From: Ascaphus truei
Lineage: Eukaryota; Chordata; Amphibia; Anura; Ascaphidae
Assembly: GCA_036426205.1 (NCBI GenBank)
Contig: CM071568.1
Coordinates: 220,087,732 to 220,151,731 of the forward strand
Direction of reading: 5' to 3'
Length of the DNA: 64,000 nt
Under the pieces are notes generated by a model. The model saw nothing but the letters and a program-made list of their open reading frames with translations. It was not told the DNA's origin and did not search any database. This document shows positions 22,655 to 36,660 of this stretch, piece by piece (the stretch's first letter is position 1; every line of letters starts with the position of its first letter). Made by a program: the position numbers and the translations under genes.

Positions 22655-22696
<42 letters not shown>
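22655..22696. repeat. (TA)n microsatellite
   Basis: An uninterrupted TA run in the CMC1 intron. Confidence 0.95.
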
Positions 22697-22698
<2 letters not shown>

Positions 22699-23208
22699 CA
22701 CTGAGTACAGTAATGCAGAGTAATTAATAGACATTGTAGTGTGTACAGAGCCTTTCAAACCTCACCGATGTCTTCTTTATTTCATCACAGCTTGATAGTA
22801 CAATAGGGAAGAAGGAGACCAGTACAGTTTAGAAATCTCTATTGATACATTGATGAAGAATTATTCTCTATCTCTACCCTTTGAAACTTGAAATAGTACC
22901 TATTTGACATATTAGCAGCAGTCCTTAGCTCTTTACATGTTCTTGTCTGGCCTGCTCAATCCCAGTAGCAGGATCTGCAGAGCATGTTAATGTCCTGATC
23001 ACATATCTTCCTTAACAATTGTAGCTAGAGCTTTAGGCTTTTTGGTCATCTTGAAGACAACTAAGACCAACAGTTGCAATATTTGTTGGATATTAGAGTG
23101 CAGCTGAACTCCAAGAGTGTATTTTACATCATTGGAAGTACTCAGGATATTATTATTATTTTTTTTTTTATTGCAATATGCTTATTTATAGTGGGGTGTC
23201 TGGATTAA

Positions 23209-23607
23209 TAGGGTTGCCAGGTGTCCAGTATTGAACCAGACTGTCCTGTATTTGTACACTCTGTCCAGTAAAAAAATAGTAATACTGGACATGTATGTGT
23301 ATACCGTTATTACCTTTCTGGACATAGTGACCTAACCGGCTTGGGGGGCCACGGGATTTCCCCGAGCAGGGAGAGAGCAGGGCTGTTGCTATGGGGCTGG
23401 GCAGCTTTCTCCATCCTGATTGGCTACTGCTGGGTAATGCAGCCAATCAGAAAGATGTGTCAGGAGCCTGGGGGTGGGACCAAAGAGGAGGAAACATCAT
23501 GGAGCGGAGATGTGTGTGTCTCGAGCACGGGCGTGTGTCTTGAGCGTGTCGCACTTTTCACTATTGTGTCCAGTATTTTTGGAGAAGCCCCCTGGCACCC
23601 CTAATTA
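23209..23607. mobile_element. Non-autonomous TIR element
   Basis: The left end AGGGTTGCCAGGTGTCCAGT and the right end, whose complement is TAGGGGTGCCAGGGGG, are imperfect inverted repeats. GTCCAGTATT recurs near both ends. The GC-rich middle has no protein homology; the open frames here are chance. The superfamily is not assigned. Confidence 0.55.
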
Positions 23608-26600
23608 GGAAATGTTCCTGTAACCCTTTGATGGTGGTAGTTACTAACGCCATTCTGTTGCTGGCACCTCTGGCAGGGCAGGAGTTACAAAATAAAACCC
23701 ACCGAATGTTGTTTTTTCTCCATCTACCCTCTGTATGAATTTAATTACTTTGTTTCATCTCCCAATATTCAAATTAATCTCCTTCTATATACCCTTGCTC
23801 AAATTACAATAATTCTTTAATCAGCTGTGTTGTGCATGTTATAGTAGAGTAGAATTAAAACAAGACTCCTTGTGGTACATTGAAGAGGCAGGGCATTTTA
23901 TTATTTCTAACTGTAATTTAAAAGTAAAATCAGAAATATTGATTTCTACTTGACTGGAGAGATGATTTAGTTTGAATATCAGCCTGATCCTAATCAGGTG
24001 AGAATTAATTGAGTTGGAGACTTTAGATATTCAGTGATGTTAACTGAACCATGATCAATCTAGACCTGGCTGTCTTTTGTACTGCACTGAAAATATCAAG
24101 TAGCTTGTGTACTACACTATGAAACAATACACTACCATATGCAATATTATTCTCCTGTTCATCCTCTGAACTTTGTGGCTCATTAAATGCACCTACTAAA
24201 GATTCTCTGAGCAATTGCACATACTCTAGTAGGCTGTGACATAACAAGCTAATCAACCTTGATCTGACACAAAATTAAAAGCATGCTAGCTTTGTCAAAA
24301 TAGCTTCTTTGGAATCAAAAGATTTTGCATCCTTTACAAGTCTTGCAGACACTTTACAATATATTAACCCTGCCTACAACTACTTGTGAGGCTACAGTAC
24401 TTATTTCTTTTTTTTCTTTGCTGCTTACCAATGTGAAATCAAATGGGGAAATATCTCCTTTTGTAAACCAGCATTGTATGTCTCCTTAAAACAGAGTTAC
24501 AATCATATTTGCCAAGTAGGATTTCACTGTTACAATTATAAACACGTTGTTTTGATGGGTGGGAAGAATTTAGTTGTACATATACTGTACACTTCGATTT
24601 GAAACTCTAGCAAGCACCGTTACATCTTGGAAAGTTCAGCTCAGTAGTGCAAAGAAAATATTCGTCTTGTATAAAAATAAGATAATTCTTTAAACGCACA
24701 GTATAAGTTGATTGTTCACTATTAACAGTATGCCCCAGCAATGCTGCTTCAACTATGTAACTTCAACTGTGCGCTTGGCTTTCTGTAAAAGTCTTCTACC
24801 TAGGTTACTCTTTGTTTTAACGCCTGCAAATCATATCAGTGCAAGGTGTCAAGTATACAGAAAATACATAAATAAAAGTAGCCCTCCCTAGTCATGGCAA
24901 ACACTTTCATTTATTTGAAGTGTGATCACAATATCTCAAGTGTTGTGATAATATACATGGTGAGATTACACCTCAGTAGGGCTAGCTCTTAAGTAGAAAA
25001 ATTGGAAAGACTTTTAAGCTGCAGCCAGGGCACAGCAGACAAAGGTACGTTGGCAACTATAGATGTGTTTTCTTAACAGGTCTGAGCCCTAGTGGTGTCT
25101 TAGTGGCTGATGAACATACACCAAGTAACAGAGAACATTTTCTTGTATGTTATGCCAAGATAGTGTGAAACTTAAAGATCACCCTATGGTTACAGGACAA
25201 TGACGTTCTGAGGAGGAAAATGGAACCAATGTGCTCAGATCCTTTGTGCATTTCAGAGAGACCTAAATGTGGCCATTAAATACATTACACACCTAGTTTA
25301 ATTGCAGTAATAGTAAATTGAGTCTGTATATGTTTCAATCAAATCTACATGAGTGTGTGATCCTTATTCTCTGTTTATTAATTAAGCGGCGATCGTGCCG
25401 ATTAATTCATCACTGCACAGAAACTCCCGTCGTGTACATTCTGACCTATAAACACAAATTTACATTTACTTTCGAACTGTAAAAATATTAATTTAAAAAA
25501 AAGTATAACAACATCAGTTACCCAAGTAATATGGTATTCCGACCAGTGTATTATAAATGGTCACGTATATTACATGAATATGTTTATTACTTCATTTATT
25601 AAATAAAAAAGTAGATATTTTCTTGCAATGGAATGAGTCTCAAAGTCAGCGCTTCCTCTGGAACCTTGTAGTAGATGAATGGAGAAGGTACACCGGTACT
25701 TGTTGTAGTGGTAAGAACAGGTAATGCTCTTACCATTATAATGGAATAAACATGGAGCAAACTAATTTTGCTGCTACAAGTACCTGTGTGCCTCCTCCAT
25801 GCACATACTACAAAATATTTATAGGTGTCGAGGTTTTTTTTTTTTTTTTCCTTAAGAAAAAATGCCAATCCCCTAATTCAACAGCACTATTAATAAAGTA
25901 TGTGTGTATTGTTTATAATAAAATGTAAAACTTAATATATACTTTTTTAAATAGCCTCCCTTTTGGGTAGGCTATGGTCTTTCTATTATATTTTATAGAC
26001 CATCTTGATACCTAGAAGCCGTTAATATGTGGGTCTTAAGTGCCCAAAGGATAGAATTTCAGTGCCCACATTTGATATAGCATATCTGTTATCTTGGGGA
26101 AAACACGGAATCACTTTTATCTGCAGTTTTGCCAGTGTTATATTTATTATGCATTGCTTGGCTAATGCCTCCAGCGGTGGTTACAACAAGGGATAGAATG
26201 TGATGCCATAACTCCATACTGGGGGTGGTTGCATATGCCTTTAATTCTTCTATGTTGTTTTAATATATACACCGTATATATACACAGTATATACCGAACT
26301 CTGAAGAATGCATTCGTACATCAAGCACAGGTTACTCATTTTAAGATAATGGGTGTGAACATACAAATCTTCAGAATAGATGTTATTTTTAGCTTTCTCA
26401 ATTTCCTGATAGATCCCCTATTGTTTATCTCTGCATTAAACATCTTGAGCAGCCAAGTCTAGAAACTGTAGAATCACCACCCATTAAAAGGGAGCTGTTT
26501 GTTTATATCGTGTTGACCCTGGTTTCTGGCTCTGCATGGTAAAGCTGGTAACAGGTTGCTGAGCTGACATATAACAAGGAGAGTCTCTGCCTCTCCCCTC

Positions 26601-26683
26601 CCTCGCTGTTCTCATGTTATGCCTCTGAGGGTGTAAGCTGCAAGTTAGACATGATCCAGGACTTCTCTTTGCCTCCTCTACTC

Positions 26684-26847
26684 CGGTGTTTTCCAAACCT
26701 CTCCTTATGACCCATGACCATTCCAGGTTTTTGGATACACAATGAACTTGGACCCAGGTTCATATTTTTTATATTAATAGAATTATTGTGGTAGCCTCAG
26801 AAACGTGGTGTGGCTGTGGGTCACAGGGAGAGGTTTGAAAAACACTG
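26684..26847. mobile_element. hAT MITE, 164 bp, with 8-bp target duplication
   Basis: CGGTGTTTTCCAAACCTCTCC at the left and GGTTTGAAAAACACTG at the right are inverted ends. They are flanked by CTCTACTC (26676-26683) and CTCTAGTC (26848-26855), an 8-bp duplication with one mismatch. Non-coding. Confidence 0.8.
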
Positions 26848-28456
26848 CTCTAGTCAGTCAGCAAACCCCAGGGGTGTGCTTATTTGGCAAATGCTCCTCT
26901 TCAAAACAATTGGTTTGATGGCAAAAACGTTCTTAACTGCAGCCTACAACTTCTGAACTAGAACACAACAGTGAGAAGTGTCAGCCCTGGGGGGAATGTG
27001 AAGGTGTCACTGCCATATCGATTAATGGGATCTTACCACCAAAGACTGAGAGGTTCTTTCACTACCCAGCAACCAAAACTTCATACCCAAGGTGTCTGCT
27101 GAATTTTTACCAGGGGGGCCCCACCAATGTCACCTGCCTCTGGAGTGAGCAAACCAAATGGTAATTTTCTTTTGAAGAGAGCTGTCTGTTTTTTCTTTCT
27201 GCTTTAACTGGCATGCAGTTTGATAAATGTAAAATCATAATCATATTTTAGCTTTCATGGGGAAAAAGATGCATAGAAGCAGAAAGGGTTTTGAGGTTCA
27301 AGTGGAGGGTATCTCCCCCTTATCCATTGGAGCAGACAACTATGCCTCATCCCTTCAATAAATGTGAACTCTTCCTCATCCCTCCTTTCCAACAATTGAG
27401 ACTTGTGCACATTTTTTCTCATCACAAAAATGGTTGAAAAGCACTCAAATTAGGTTGATTGTTAGAAAAGCATATAAAAAGAAAACATTACCATATAAAG
27501 TACAGTGAAAGCAAAAACAGAACACTCGTGTGTGCACATCTCATACAACAGTTTGTTTGGTGTCATTTTATATGGCTTAGAATAAATAAGCATTACATTT
27601 CCCCCCTGGACCAGGCAGTGTTGAGATGTGACACAGTATGTTAACAGTTAGACCATACACAAAGATATATTCATTTCACAATTTTATACTGTGTGTTTCT
27701 CCCTCTTTGCCGCTATATACTGTAATTGTATATGCACATTTTCTACAGCTACAGTTCTGCTTTTACAAATGCTGAATATCTGAAACAATACTTTTCTGAT
27801 CAGTTATTAATGCATTTGGCCTGTCCATCATTTCCTCTTGTGTGGCATTATAGTTTTGGTGACAAAAAAGGAAATTAAAACGTTGGTTATTATTCTGGTC
27901 AGCTGCCTTCAGTAATTCAAATGGGGACCCATTTATTTGTCTGCACATGTTAGCATCTGAGCTTAAGCTCCATAGCTTGAAGCATTTTTATCACCCTGTA
28001 ATGATTCTTTCTCTGTGCATGGTTGTATATGCTAAGCAGGAGGGGGTTTGTCACCACCCTAAAGAATGCTTGCTGCTGTATCTCAGGGTCTCTTCCTAGG
28101 ACATCACAGCTTTAACCAAACAAGACTGGTGACTTAACAAGTGAGAGGGACCTCCCAATGTCTTTTACTAAATAGAAGCTACATTCAGAGGCTTCGAAAT
28201 AATGTATTTTTACTGAAAGCTGCTCAGCAGACTGATTTGTCAGTGGGGACTTCACATCATAATCACACTAGTCTTCAGCTTACGCATGTGTGTATTTGTA
28301 TCTCGAAAATGTGGGATACTCACCTAAACATAATTTATATAATACACGTTCGTTCTTTCTGGCTTTTTTTGCTGTATGTTTTTTTTTTTTTGTGTGTGTT
28401 TATTTTATATTTCCTAAAAGAGGAAGTGAATTAGCAGTCCAATGTCACTCAAGATA

Positions 28457-30023
28457 CAGTGGCGAGAAAAAGTTTGTGAATCACTTATGTGAAAATCCTA
28501 TTTCAAGCCTAAAATGTTATTAGATCGTAATCGAAGTCCAAATAATAGATAAAGATAACCTGATCAAACAGATGACACAAAAACATGATACTTTTTCAAC
28601 ATTTATTCATCCACACATGATTCAACATTCAATATCCTTGTGTGAAAAAGTATGTGAACCTTTAGCTTTAGAACCTGGTGGCACCCTCTTGAGCAGCAAT
28701 GACTTCAACTAAGTTTTTCCTGTAACTGCTGGTCAGTCTCTAACATCGGTTTTGAGGAATTTTTTACCCATTCCTTCTTACAGAATTGCTTAAAATACTT
28801 GACATTTGAGGGTTTCCTTGTATGGACAGCTCGCTTCAGGTCCTGCCACAACATTTTGATGTTTGATGGGTTTATGTCTGGACTTTGACTGGGCCATTCT
28901 TAAACATGGAATTTCTTTTTCTGCTGCCATTCTTATGTAGATCTGCTTGTATGTTTAGGATCTTGCTGCATGACCCACTTTCGCTTCAGCTCACAGACGG
29001 ATGGACTGACATTCTCCCCCAGAATCTTCTGATACAATGCAGAATTTAATGATGTCAAAGCCCATTATGGCAAGCCGTCCAGGTCCTGAGGCAGCAAAAC
29101 AATCCCAAACCATCACACTCCTACCACCATGCTTGAGGGTTGGGATGAGGTTTTTCTCTTCAAACACAGTTTTGGTTTTTGCCAAATACAACGTTTTTCA
29201 TTGAAGCCAAAAATGTCTACATTCGACTTGTCTGTCAAGAAAACATTGTTCCAGATGTCTTGTGGATCATCTATGTGCTCTTTGGCGAACTTCAGACGGC
29301 AGCAATGTTCTTTTTAGAGAGCAGTTGTTTACTCCTGGCTGTCCTTCCATGAACACCATTCTTGTTCAGTGTTTTTCTGATAGCTGAGTCATGAACACTC
29401 AGATTAGCGGAGACGAGAGTGACCTGCAGATCCTAGGATGTTATTCTGGGGTTCTTTGTGACTTCCTGGGTGATTTGCTGGTTTGTTCTTGGAGAAATTT
29501 TGGTAGGATGACCGCTCCTGGTTAGAGGGGCTCTGGTCTTGAACTGTCTCCATTTGTCTGACAGTAGATTGGTGAAGCCCAAATCCTTAGAAATGGTTTT
29601 GTAACCTTGTCTAGACTGATCAATAACTGCTTTTCTGAGGTCCTCAGAGATTTATTTTGATCGTGGCATGACGTGTATGGTGAAGACCAAACTCACAAAG
29701 TTTCTGATCTTTATATAGGGTGGGGCCTCACAAACTCACATCTGAAGATCTTCCTAATTATTTAAACACCTGGTTCTTTTTATCCCCTTTAATTTAGCTG
29801 ATAAAACCAGGGTTTCACTAACTTTTTCACATACCCGGACTCTTAATTACTCATTGTTTGTCTATTTCATACATAGTTTTGTTTCAAAAGACATGAAGTT
29901 GGTTAATATAAACCCTATTGGATTTTTAAGAAAAGACTGGTTTTGTTTCAAGAAAGTTATCATCGAAAAACTATGGTATTTCTGTAATTATCATTGTGGT
30001 TCACAAACTTTTTCTCGCCACTG
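28457..30023 (-). mobile_element. Tc1-like transposon, full-length but decayed
   Basis: Termini CAGTGGCGAGAAAAAGTTTG and CAAACTTTTTCTCGCCACTG are inverted repeats flanked by TA on both sides; length 1567 bp is normal for Tc1. It is the sister of 7539-10307. The transposase, on the minus strand, is broken by many stops. Confidence 0.9.
28991..29191 (-). pseudogene. Tc1 transposase remnant
   Basis: The minus frame gives KTKTVFEEKNLIPTLKHGG, then SVMVWDCFAASGPG, the segment around the second catalytic Asp of Tc1 transposases, then runs into a wrong frame. The remaining homology upstream (to about 29650) and downstream lies in other frames. Confidence 0.8.
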
Positions 30024-30664
30024 TATGTCGTTTTGTAAATGAAATGACTGTAGTGATCAGCCTCACATGGGTGTTTTTCTATTGATGACCCTGTGTTTAG
30101 TTTTTTGACCATACTGTGTGTGTAATTCTTTACTGTAAGAAACAGATACAAAAAAAATTACAACTAACGGGGAGCGGGGGGACTCCCCAGTTCAGGTAAT
30201 ATAAAAAAAAATAAATAAGGGGATTGCTACCTTAATGCTGGGTTATTTCCAAAAAAAAAGGCAATTACAAAGATAAGTTATTTATGTTTGTTGTACTCTT
30301 AACACGTAACGTTTGTGATACAGAAAATACTGCAAGCAGTTGCCAAACTATTTGGTAAATAAGAGATGTCAAAGCTCTGCTAATGTAAGATTTCTGTATT
30401 GGCTAAGATTGAACACTCTGAATATTGCATTGTATGATGCATTGTCAGTAAGCCGAACCAGATATTTGCTGGCATTAACAAGCACATTCAGCATATATCC
30501 AGCTGTTTATCCATTTTAATACAAGAACAGTGGATTGTAGTTCAAAATAAGGTTTGTGATAAAAGGGATTAAATACAAATAATAACTGAAGAAAGTCCAT
30601 AATCCCATTCATGTTGTAAGGGACCCATCATCTGGCTTTGAACAGTAATAAAGAACCCAAAGTA

Positions 30665-31013
30665 CGGATGCAGCGGCGGTTATTCGAACACTTCACGCGT
30701 TGTATACCTCGGAATACCCATGTCATGGGGCGGGATTTCTTCCAACCGTACGCCCCTTCCTGCCTTAGGACTCGAGTGCGGAAAATAGCATTTTAGTGTT
30801 AAAAACTGAAATTGACACAGTATCACAGTACTGTACACATTACAATTCATTCATTTCATTGTACACAAAGAAACAGAATCCATTAAATTCAAACAAAGCA
30901 ACTGCGATAAACGCGTGTGCCTGGGGCGATTGGCGGCGTTAATGCCGCATGGAGTACAGCAGCGCACACGAAAACGGCGCCGTGATTTGTTCGAATAACG
31001 GCTGCTGCATCTG
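30665..31013. mobile_element. MITE with TA target and ~30-bp inverted ends
   Basis: CGGATGCAGCGGCGGTTATT at the left and, as complement of the right end, CAGATGCAGCAGCCGTTATT; both are followed by CGAAC. TA flanks both ends (30663-30664, 31014-31015). GC-rich, non-coding; a mariner-like or related superfamily is possible. Confidence 0.75.
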
Positions 31014-31272
31014 TATAGTGGTCTGTATAGTGGTAGAATCTCTTACTAGTGATTGCAATGTGATATTAAGAAGCTAAGGCCGCAACCTCACAAAATAAAC
31101 ATGTACACTTGATGCCTGTGAAAGGAAACCAATATACACACTATCTGAAAAGAGCATTAGATACAGCAGCCTGGATGTTGATAGTAATACTGTACATCAG
31201 GCCTACACAACTCGTAAAGTGCGGAGGGCCGAACTGCTCCAAGGAAAAAAAAATTGGGCCGCACGGGTAAAA

Positions 31273-31300
31273 TCATCATCATCATCATCATCATCATCGT
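31273..31300. repeat. (ATC)n microsatellite
   Basis: About nine ATC units near the left end of the hAT-like element. Confidence 0.9.
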
Positions 31301-31555
31301 CTCTCCTCCAGCACCTCATCATCCTGCACCTCCCATCACTCTCTCCCCCCTGCATCTCCCATCACTCTCCCCCCTGCACCTCCCATCACTCTCCCCCCCC
31401 CCCCTGCACCGTCCCATCACTCTTCTCTTCCACCCCCCCCCTGCACGCTCACAAGAAACACAGAGTCCTTCGTACGGTGTAAAACGCATCTTTAATTCAA
31501 AAAACAACATTTTTTACCATGTGTTTCTTGAAACAAATTACATTTAAATCAAGGC

Positions 31556-34500
31556 ACATCCCCATCCCCCACCAGGCACATCCCCACCCCAGGCAAGCAT
31601 CCCCCACCCCAGGGGTGCTTTTTTTTTTTCCCTTTCTTCTCTTTTTTTTTTTGTTGTTTTTTGCACTCTGTCCAATTTTTCTGTCCATTTGTTTGATTTG
31701 CTTCTTTTTCGTCCCTTGTCTCTCCTCGGTGTTCTTGCGTTGTGTTGGTTTGCATCCCGTCGGGGTTTCCTGTGGGTCTCTGTGTTTTCACATTAGTTCT
31801 TTGGTTGGGCATGTATCGGGCCCCCAGGCCTAGCAATCCCCCACCCAAGGCAGTCATCCTTCTTGTCCGCTCCCTTTGTTGTTGTCTGAGAGGCAGCATC
31901 CCCAGCCGCCAAGTTCGTTTGTCGGTTGGTTTTGGTTGTGATGTGGTTCTTAGTCTCTCTCCAGCCCCAACAGCGGGGGGGGGGGGGGGGGGTGGTTTTT
32001 TTTTTTACCCCAAGTAGCATCCCCCCCCCCCAAGCACAGTCTTCGGCCCGTTTTTCGCTTCCAGCTTGGTGTCTTTCACTTTTTCTCCCCTTTGTTTTCC
32101 TCCGGTTTCTCGGCCCAGCAGCATTCCCCTTTTCCCTCTCTGTCTTTTTTGGTTTTGCGTTCGGTTTTTTTTCTGTTCTAAAGGTGTTTGTTTTCATCTT
32201 TTGTTCTTTCCCTTTGGTGTTGGTTCTTTGTGTGTCCCCAGTGCTGGCAGGCTGGGGTTCTTTTTTCCCCGTCGTGCCCAAGTGTGGCAGCTCCCCTCCA
32301 CTTGCGGTTCCATGGTGCACCTCGCCCCCCCCCACGGCAAGCATCCCCACCCCCGAGTCAGCATCCCCCCCCCCAAGCAACATCCCCCGGCCCGTCAAGC
32401 CGCGCATCCCCCACCCCAATGCACAACCCCCACCCCACGCACATCCCCCCACCCCAATGCACATCCCCCCCCCAAAGGCATCATCCACCCCCCAAGGCAC
32501 ACCCCACCCCCCAAGCAACACCCCCCCCCCAAACAGCATCCTCCACCCCCAAGGCAGCAATCCCCCTCCCCAAGGCACATCCCCCCACTCCCAAGCACCA
32601 TCCTTCTTTTTTATCTCTTTTGCCTTGGTTCGATTTTTTCTGTTTCTCTCATTTTCCTTTTCTTTTGACTTTTTTATTTTCTTCTCGCTAATTTTTCATC
32701 TTGCAAACATACCGCACATTTTCCCTTTTAAACTTTATTATCTTTCATCACACTCTCAGCCATCCCCATTAGTTGTGATTTGCACGTCGGTAGTTTTCCT
32801 GGGGTCGTGCTTGGGATCGGGCGGGGGGGGACGGATGGAAGGTGGAGCGCAGGTATCATCATAAGGATGGAGGTACTGGGGATGGGGGACGTCGTGGGAA
32901 GGCTTTGGGCAAAAAAAGAACGGAGCGTTCACAAGATAGTAGGGGGGGGGGTAGTACTTAGTGCCGAAGAGGGTGTTTGGTGGGGGGGGGGTAGGACGTG
33001 GGGTGGGGTGGTGGCGGTGGGGAGGGGGGGGGGGGGGAGGGGTGGTCGAAAGAGATGGGGGGAAAAAAAATCGGGGGGTAATGAAGGGGAGGGGGAGAGG
33101 ATAGGAGGAGGATGAAAGATACGAGAGAAGCGGGGAGGAGCGGAGGTCTAGATGGCCGGCGCCGGGGAGGGAGGGGGGGGTGGGGGGGGAGGGAGGCACG
33201 GAATAGGAGGTGAGGGGGGGAATCGGGGGAGGGTCTGGGGGGCGGCGGGGAGGGTGGAGGGGCGTGGTAGTGGTGTGGGGGAGGGATGCGGGGGGGGAGG
33301 GGGGGGGGGGGGGAGGAGGGGGGGGGGGGGGGGGGGGGGGGGGAGGGGGGAGGGGGGAGGGGGAGAAAGAGGGGGGGGGAAAAGAGAAAGGTAAGGGGGC
33401 GGGAAAAAAGGGAAGGATAACCCTGCCCCCCAGGTGTAAACACCAAGAAACAAGGTGAGACAGCTACAGTCTAGTCCCACCAACTCACAAAAAAAAAAAA
33501 GACCATGAGGAGCGCACGAGTGGGCAACACTCACACGCGACCAAGGGGACGCACATGCCTGGCCACAAGCGGCACTAAACAACCCCAAGTAGAAGGCAGG
33601 GGCAAAATAAAAAAGGAACAAAGGGGAACCCAAAAAATGGCGAAAGAAATAAACGCCTCCACCAAAAGCGGCGGGTGAATAGAGGAGAAGCTCATGGGTG
33701 GGGTACCGTAGGGTCTGCTACGCAATAAAGGATCTGCCAAGTTAACATCAATGGCCATAGATCTCACCCTCCTCGAATCAACCAAGACCAAAACCAAAAT
33801 CAAAAGCACACCCACCCCAGGTGGGGTGCGTCAGCGCGCTAAAAATCCGTCAACACCCACCTCGATCGGCAAACCCCCGCCAACAAAAGACAGTCAACAG
33901 GTAAAACTTGAAAACGCAGATACGAAAGGAACGCTAAGGCAGTCCCCCAGAGAACACCACAACACCTCATCGCAGTCGCAACTAACCGCACGTTCAAAGA
34001 AATAACAATCACAAGATACCCAGAAAACGCCCCCAAAAGACACAAGTAGGACTACCCTGCACCAGCTGGAGAAATCGCAGGAGCCTACATCCGGACGCAG
34101 AAATCAAAACCGCCTCACGATGGGAGTCGTGTGCATAACATAGGGACCCGAGAGACCAGAATGACATCAAATCTTTCACCAAGAACACGGACCCAAAAAA
34201 GCACATACCAGTACGTAACACCGGAACAAGACAAGCAGAGAACAAAAAAAGAGAGAAAAAAAAAAATGAGGCAAAAAGCTTCCCCTCCCAAGGTATCATC
34301 AGCCCCAAACCCCAAGCACTCCCCCACCCCAAGGCGCATCACCAGCCAGCAGCAGACCCAACAAGAACCACAAAACAACTAAGACATGAGACAGCCCGTA
34401 AAAACAGCCACCCCAAGGCAAGCATCCCCCACCAGAGGAAGGCCGGAAGCCGAAGACAGCGACACCCCCCACACCACCAGAGCAGAGAGCATCCCCCGCA

Positions 34501-36660
34501 ACCCGACCAACACAAACAACCCCTAGAGGCGGATACAACCTCATCAAATAGCTACAAAAAACGAACCATAAACTACACCCAAAAAAAAAGATAAGCCCCC
34601 CCACCCATGGCATGCATCCCCCCCATTCCCCCAGGTAGCCTTCTCCGATCATCACAATATCAGCTAAGAGGCGTCTTCACAGCAGAGCTACACACTCACA
34701 CATGCACCAACAGAACAACACGACAAAATGAGCGAACAGTACAGCAATAAGTCAACCCAACAACGAACCAACCCGCGAGCCCGCGCTCAGATCAAACCAA
34801 ATCGAAAGAAGGGAAATCATTCCCACCAGCACAAAAACGCGAAACAGCCATCCCCCCCGCCAAACAGCACATTTCGCGCCACCCCCAATTGCAACCAAGT
34901 CAATACTCAAAGGACGCAAACCAACCATACCCCCCAGAGAAAAGAGAGCACTCACCCCACCTGCAAAGCACATCCGACCCCACCCCCAGAGCAGGCGATC
35001 ACATGATACGAAGACCAAGGCCACCCCACAAAGAGCACATCACTGCTCCCCCACGCACAGACTGCAGGTCACTACACCACAGTCGACCAGGAAGCGCATC
35101 CCCGCCCCCAACCGGCACCAGGAAAAATAGTAGACAGGTAACCCCGCACCGCCTAAGTACCTATCGCGTCCCCTCTTTCCAAGCACATCCCAACAAAAAC
35201 AAAACAAAGCCTGCGCATTCTCATGCGGCAGCAGCCCCAGCACCCCAAGCAGCATCCCCCCCTCAAGGAACTATCCCACCACCTCCAGCCCCCACCAACC
35301 CAAGGCAGCAATCCCCCTCCCCCAGAGAGCAGCATCCCCCACCCAGGCCCCCCCCCAAGGCAAGCATCCCCCCCACCCCAAGGCAGCATCCCCCCCCCCA
35401 AGGCAAGCATCCCCCACCCCAGACATCACCCCCCACACGAAGCATCATCCCGCGGCCCCCCAAGGCAGCCTCCCACCCCCAACAGAATCAAGGCCATCCC
35501 CCCCACCCCGGAAGCACTCCCCCCCCCCCCCAATTCGCAGCATCCTCCCCCCCCCAACACATCCCCCTCACCCCCCCACCCCAAGTCAGCATCCCCCACC
35601 CCAAGGCAGCATCCCCACCCCACCCCAAGCAGCAGCATCCCCCCCCCCCAAGGCGCATCCCCCCCAACCATGTCAGCATCCCCCCCCCCCAAAGCGTCAT
35701 CCCCACCCCAAGCAGCATCAACACTCTCCCACCACCCCGAGCAGCCTCCTCCCACCCTCCCAAGGCACATCCCCCATCCTCCAACCCCAAGTCAACGCAT
35801 CCCCCCCCCCATGTCCAGCACTTCTTCCCAACCGTGGCGGCCCCCCCTCGCATCTACATCCCACCATAAGTGGCGACGATGGAAGAGGACACAGAAAGTA
35901 AATGAAGGGGGAGAGATTCCCCATCTCGCCCACACCCCGCATAAGTTCAGCATGCGGCGGCGCTCAGTAGCCCACAACGTCAGCATTACCCCCTGCCCCG
36001 GTTGTCCCCCTCTCATGACCGGGCCTCCACCTGCAATGCATAAGTTGACCACCGCCCACCCCCAACAGCAGTCCGATCCACCCCCCCGCCCCCAAGGCAG
36101 CATCCCCCCCCCCCAGAGCATCCCCACCCCAAGGCAGCATCGCCCGCGCCCCCCCCAAGCACACCACCCCAAGGCTCATCCCCACCCCAAGGCATCATCC
36201 CCACCCAAGGCAGCATCCCCCCCCCCAAGCAGCATCCCCCCCCCCCCCCACCCAAGTCAAGCATCCCCCCCCAAGTCACATCACCCCCCCCCCCAAGGCG
36301 CATCCCAGCCCCCCCCCCCCAAGTCATCATCCCCACCGCCACGTCCATCCCCTCCTCCCCTCCCCATTCCCACACCCCGCCCCATAGGCGCATCCCCCTC
36401 GAAATACCATCCCACCCCCACACAATGCATCATCCCCCACCCACCCCGGAAGCGGCGCCAATGCTCTCATTCCCCCCCCCACCCCCAGTCCGATCAGAAC
36501 GCCACCACTCAAGTGCAAGTAGTCAAGAAGTAGGTCAGTCACCCGAGAATACCCCCCCCCTTTCCCCAATGCAGCATCCCCACCCAAGGCAGCATCCCCC
36601 CCAAAGGCAACGCATCCCCACCACAAAAGGCGACACTGCCCCCCCAATTCACGCATCCCA
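31556..36660. repeat. C-rich ~20-bp minisatellite with degraded stretches
   Basis: The unit is close to CAGCATCCCCCACCCCAAGG. It is recognisable at 31556-31615, 32300-32600, 34270-34440 and 35230-36660. Between these blocks the sequence is irregular: T-rich (31615-32290), G-homopolymer-rich (32820-33420), and A/C-rich (33470-34260, 34660-35200), more like poor base calls than repeat. Long frames on both strands here are read-throughs, not genes. Confidence 0.8.

Noticed and set aside
35223..36533. 436-codon Pro/Ser/His-rich frame, with overlapping Gly-rich frames on the other strand
   Set aside because: All are read-throughs of the C-rich minisatellite; every frame is open because the unit lacks stops.
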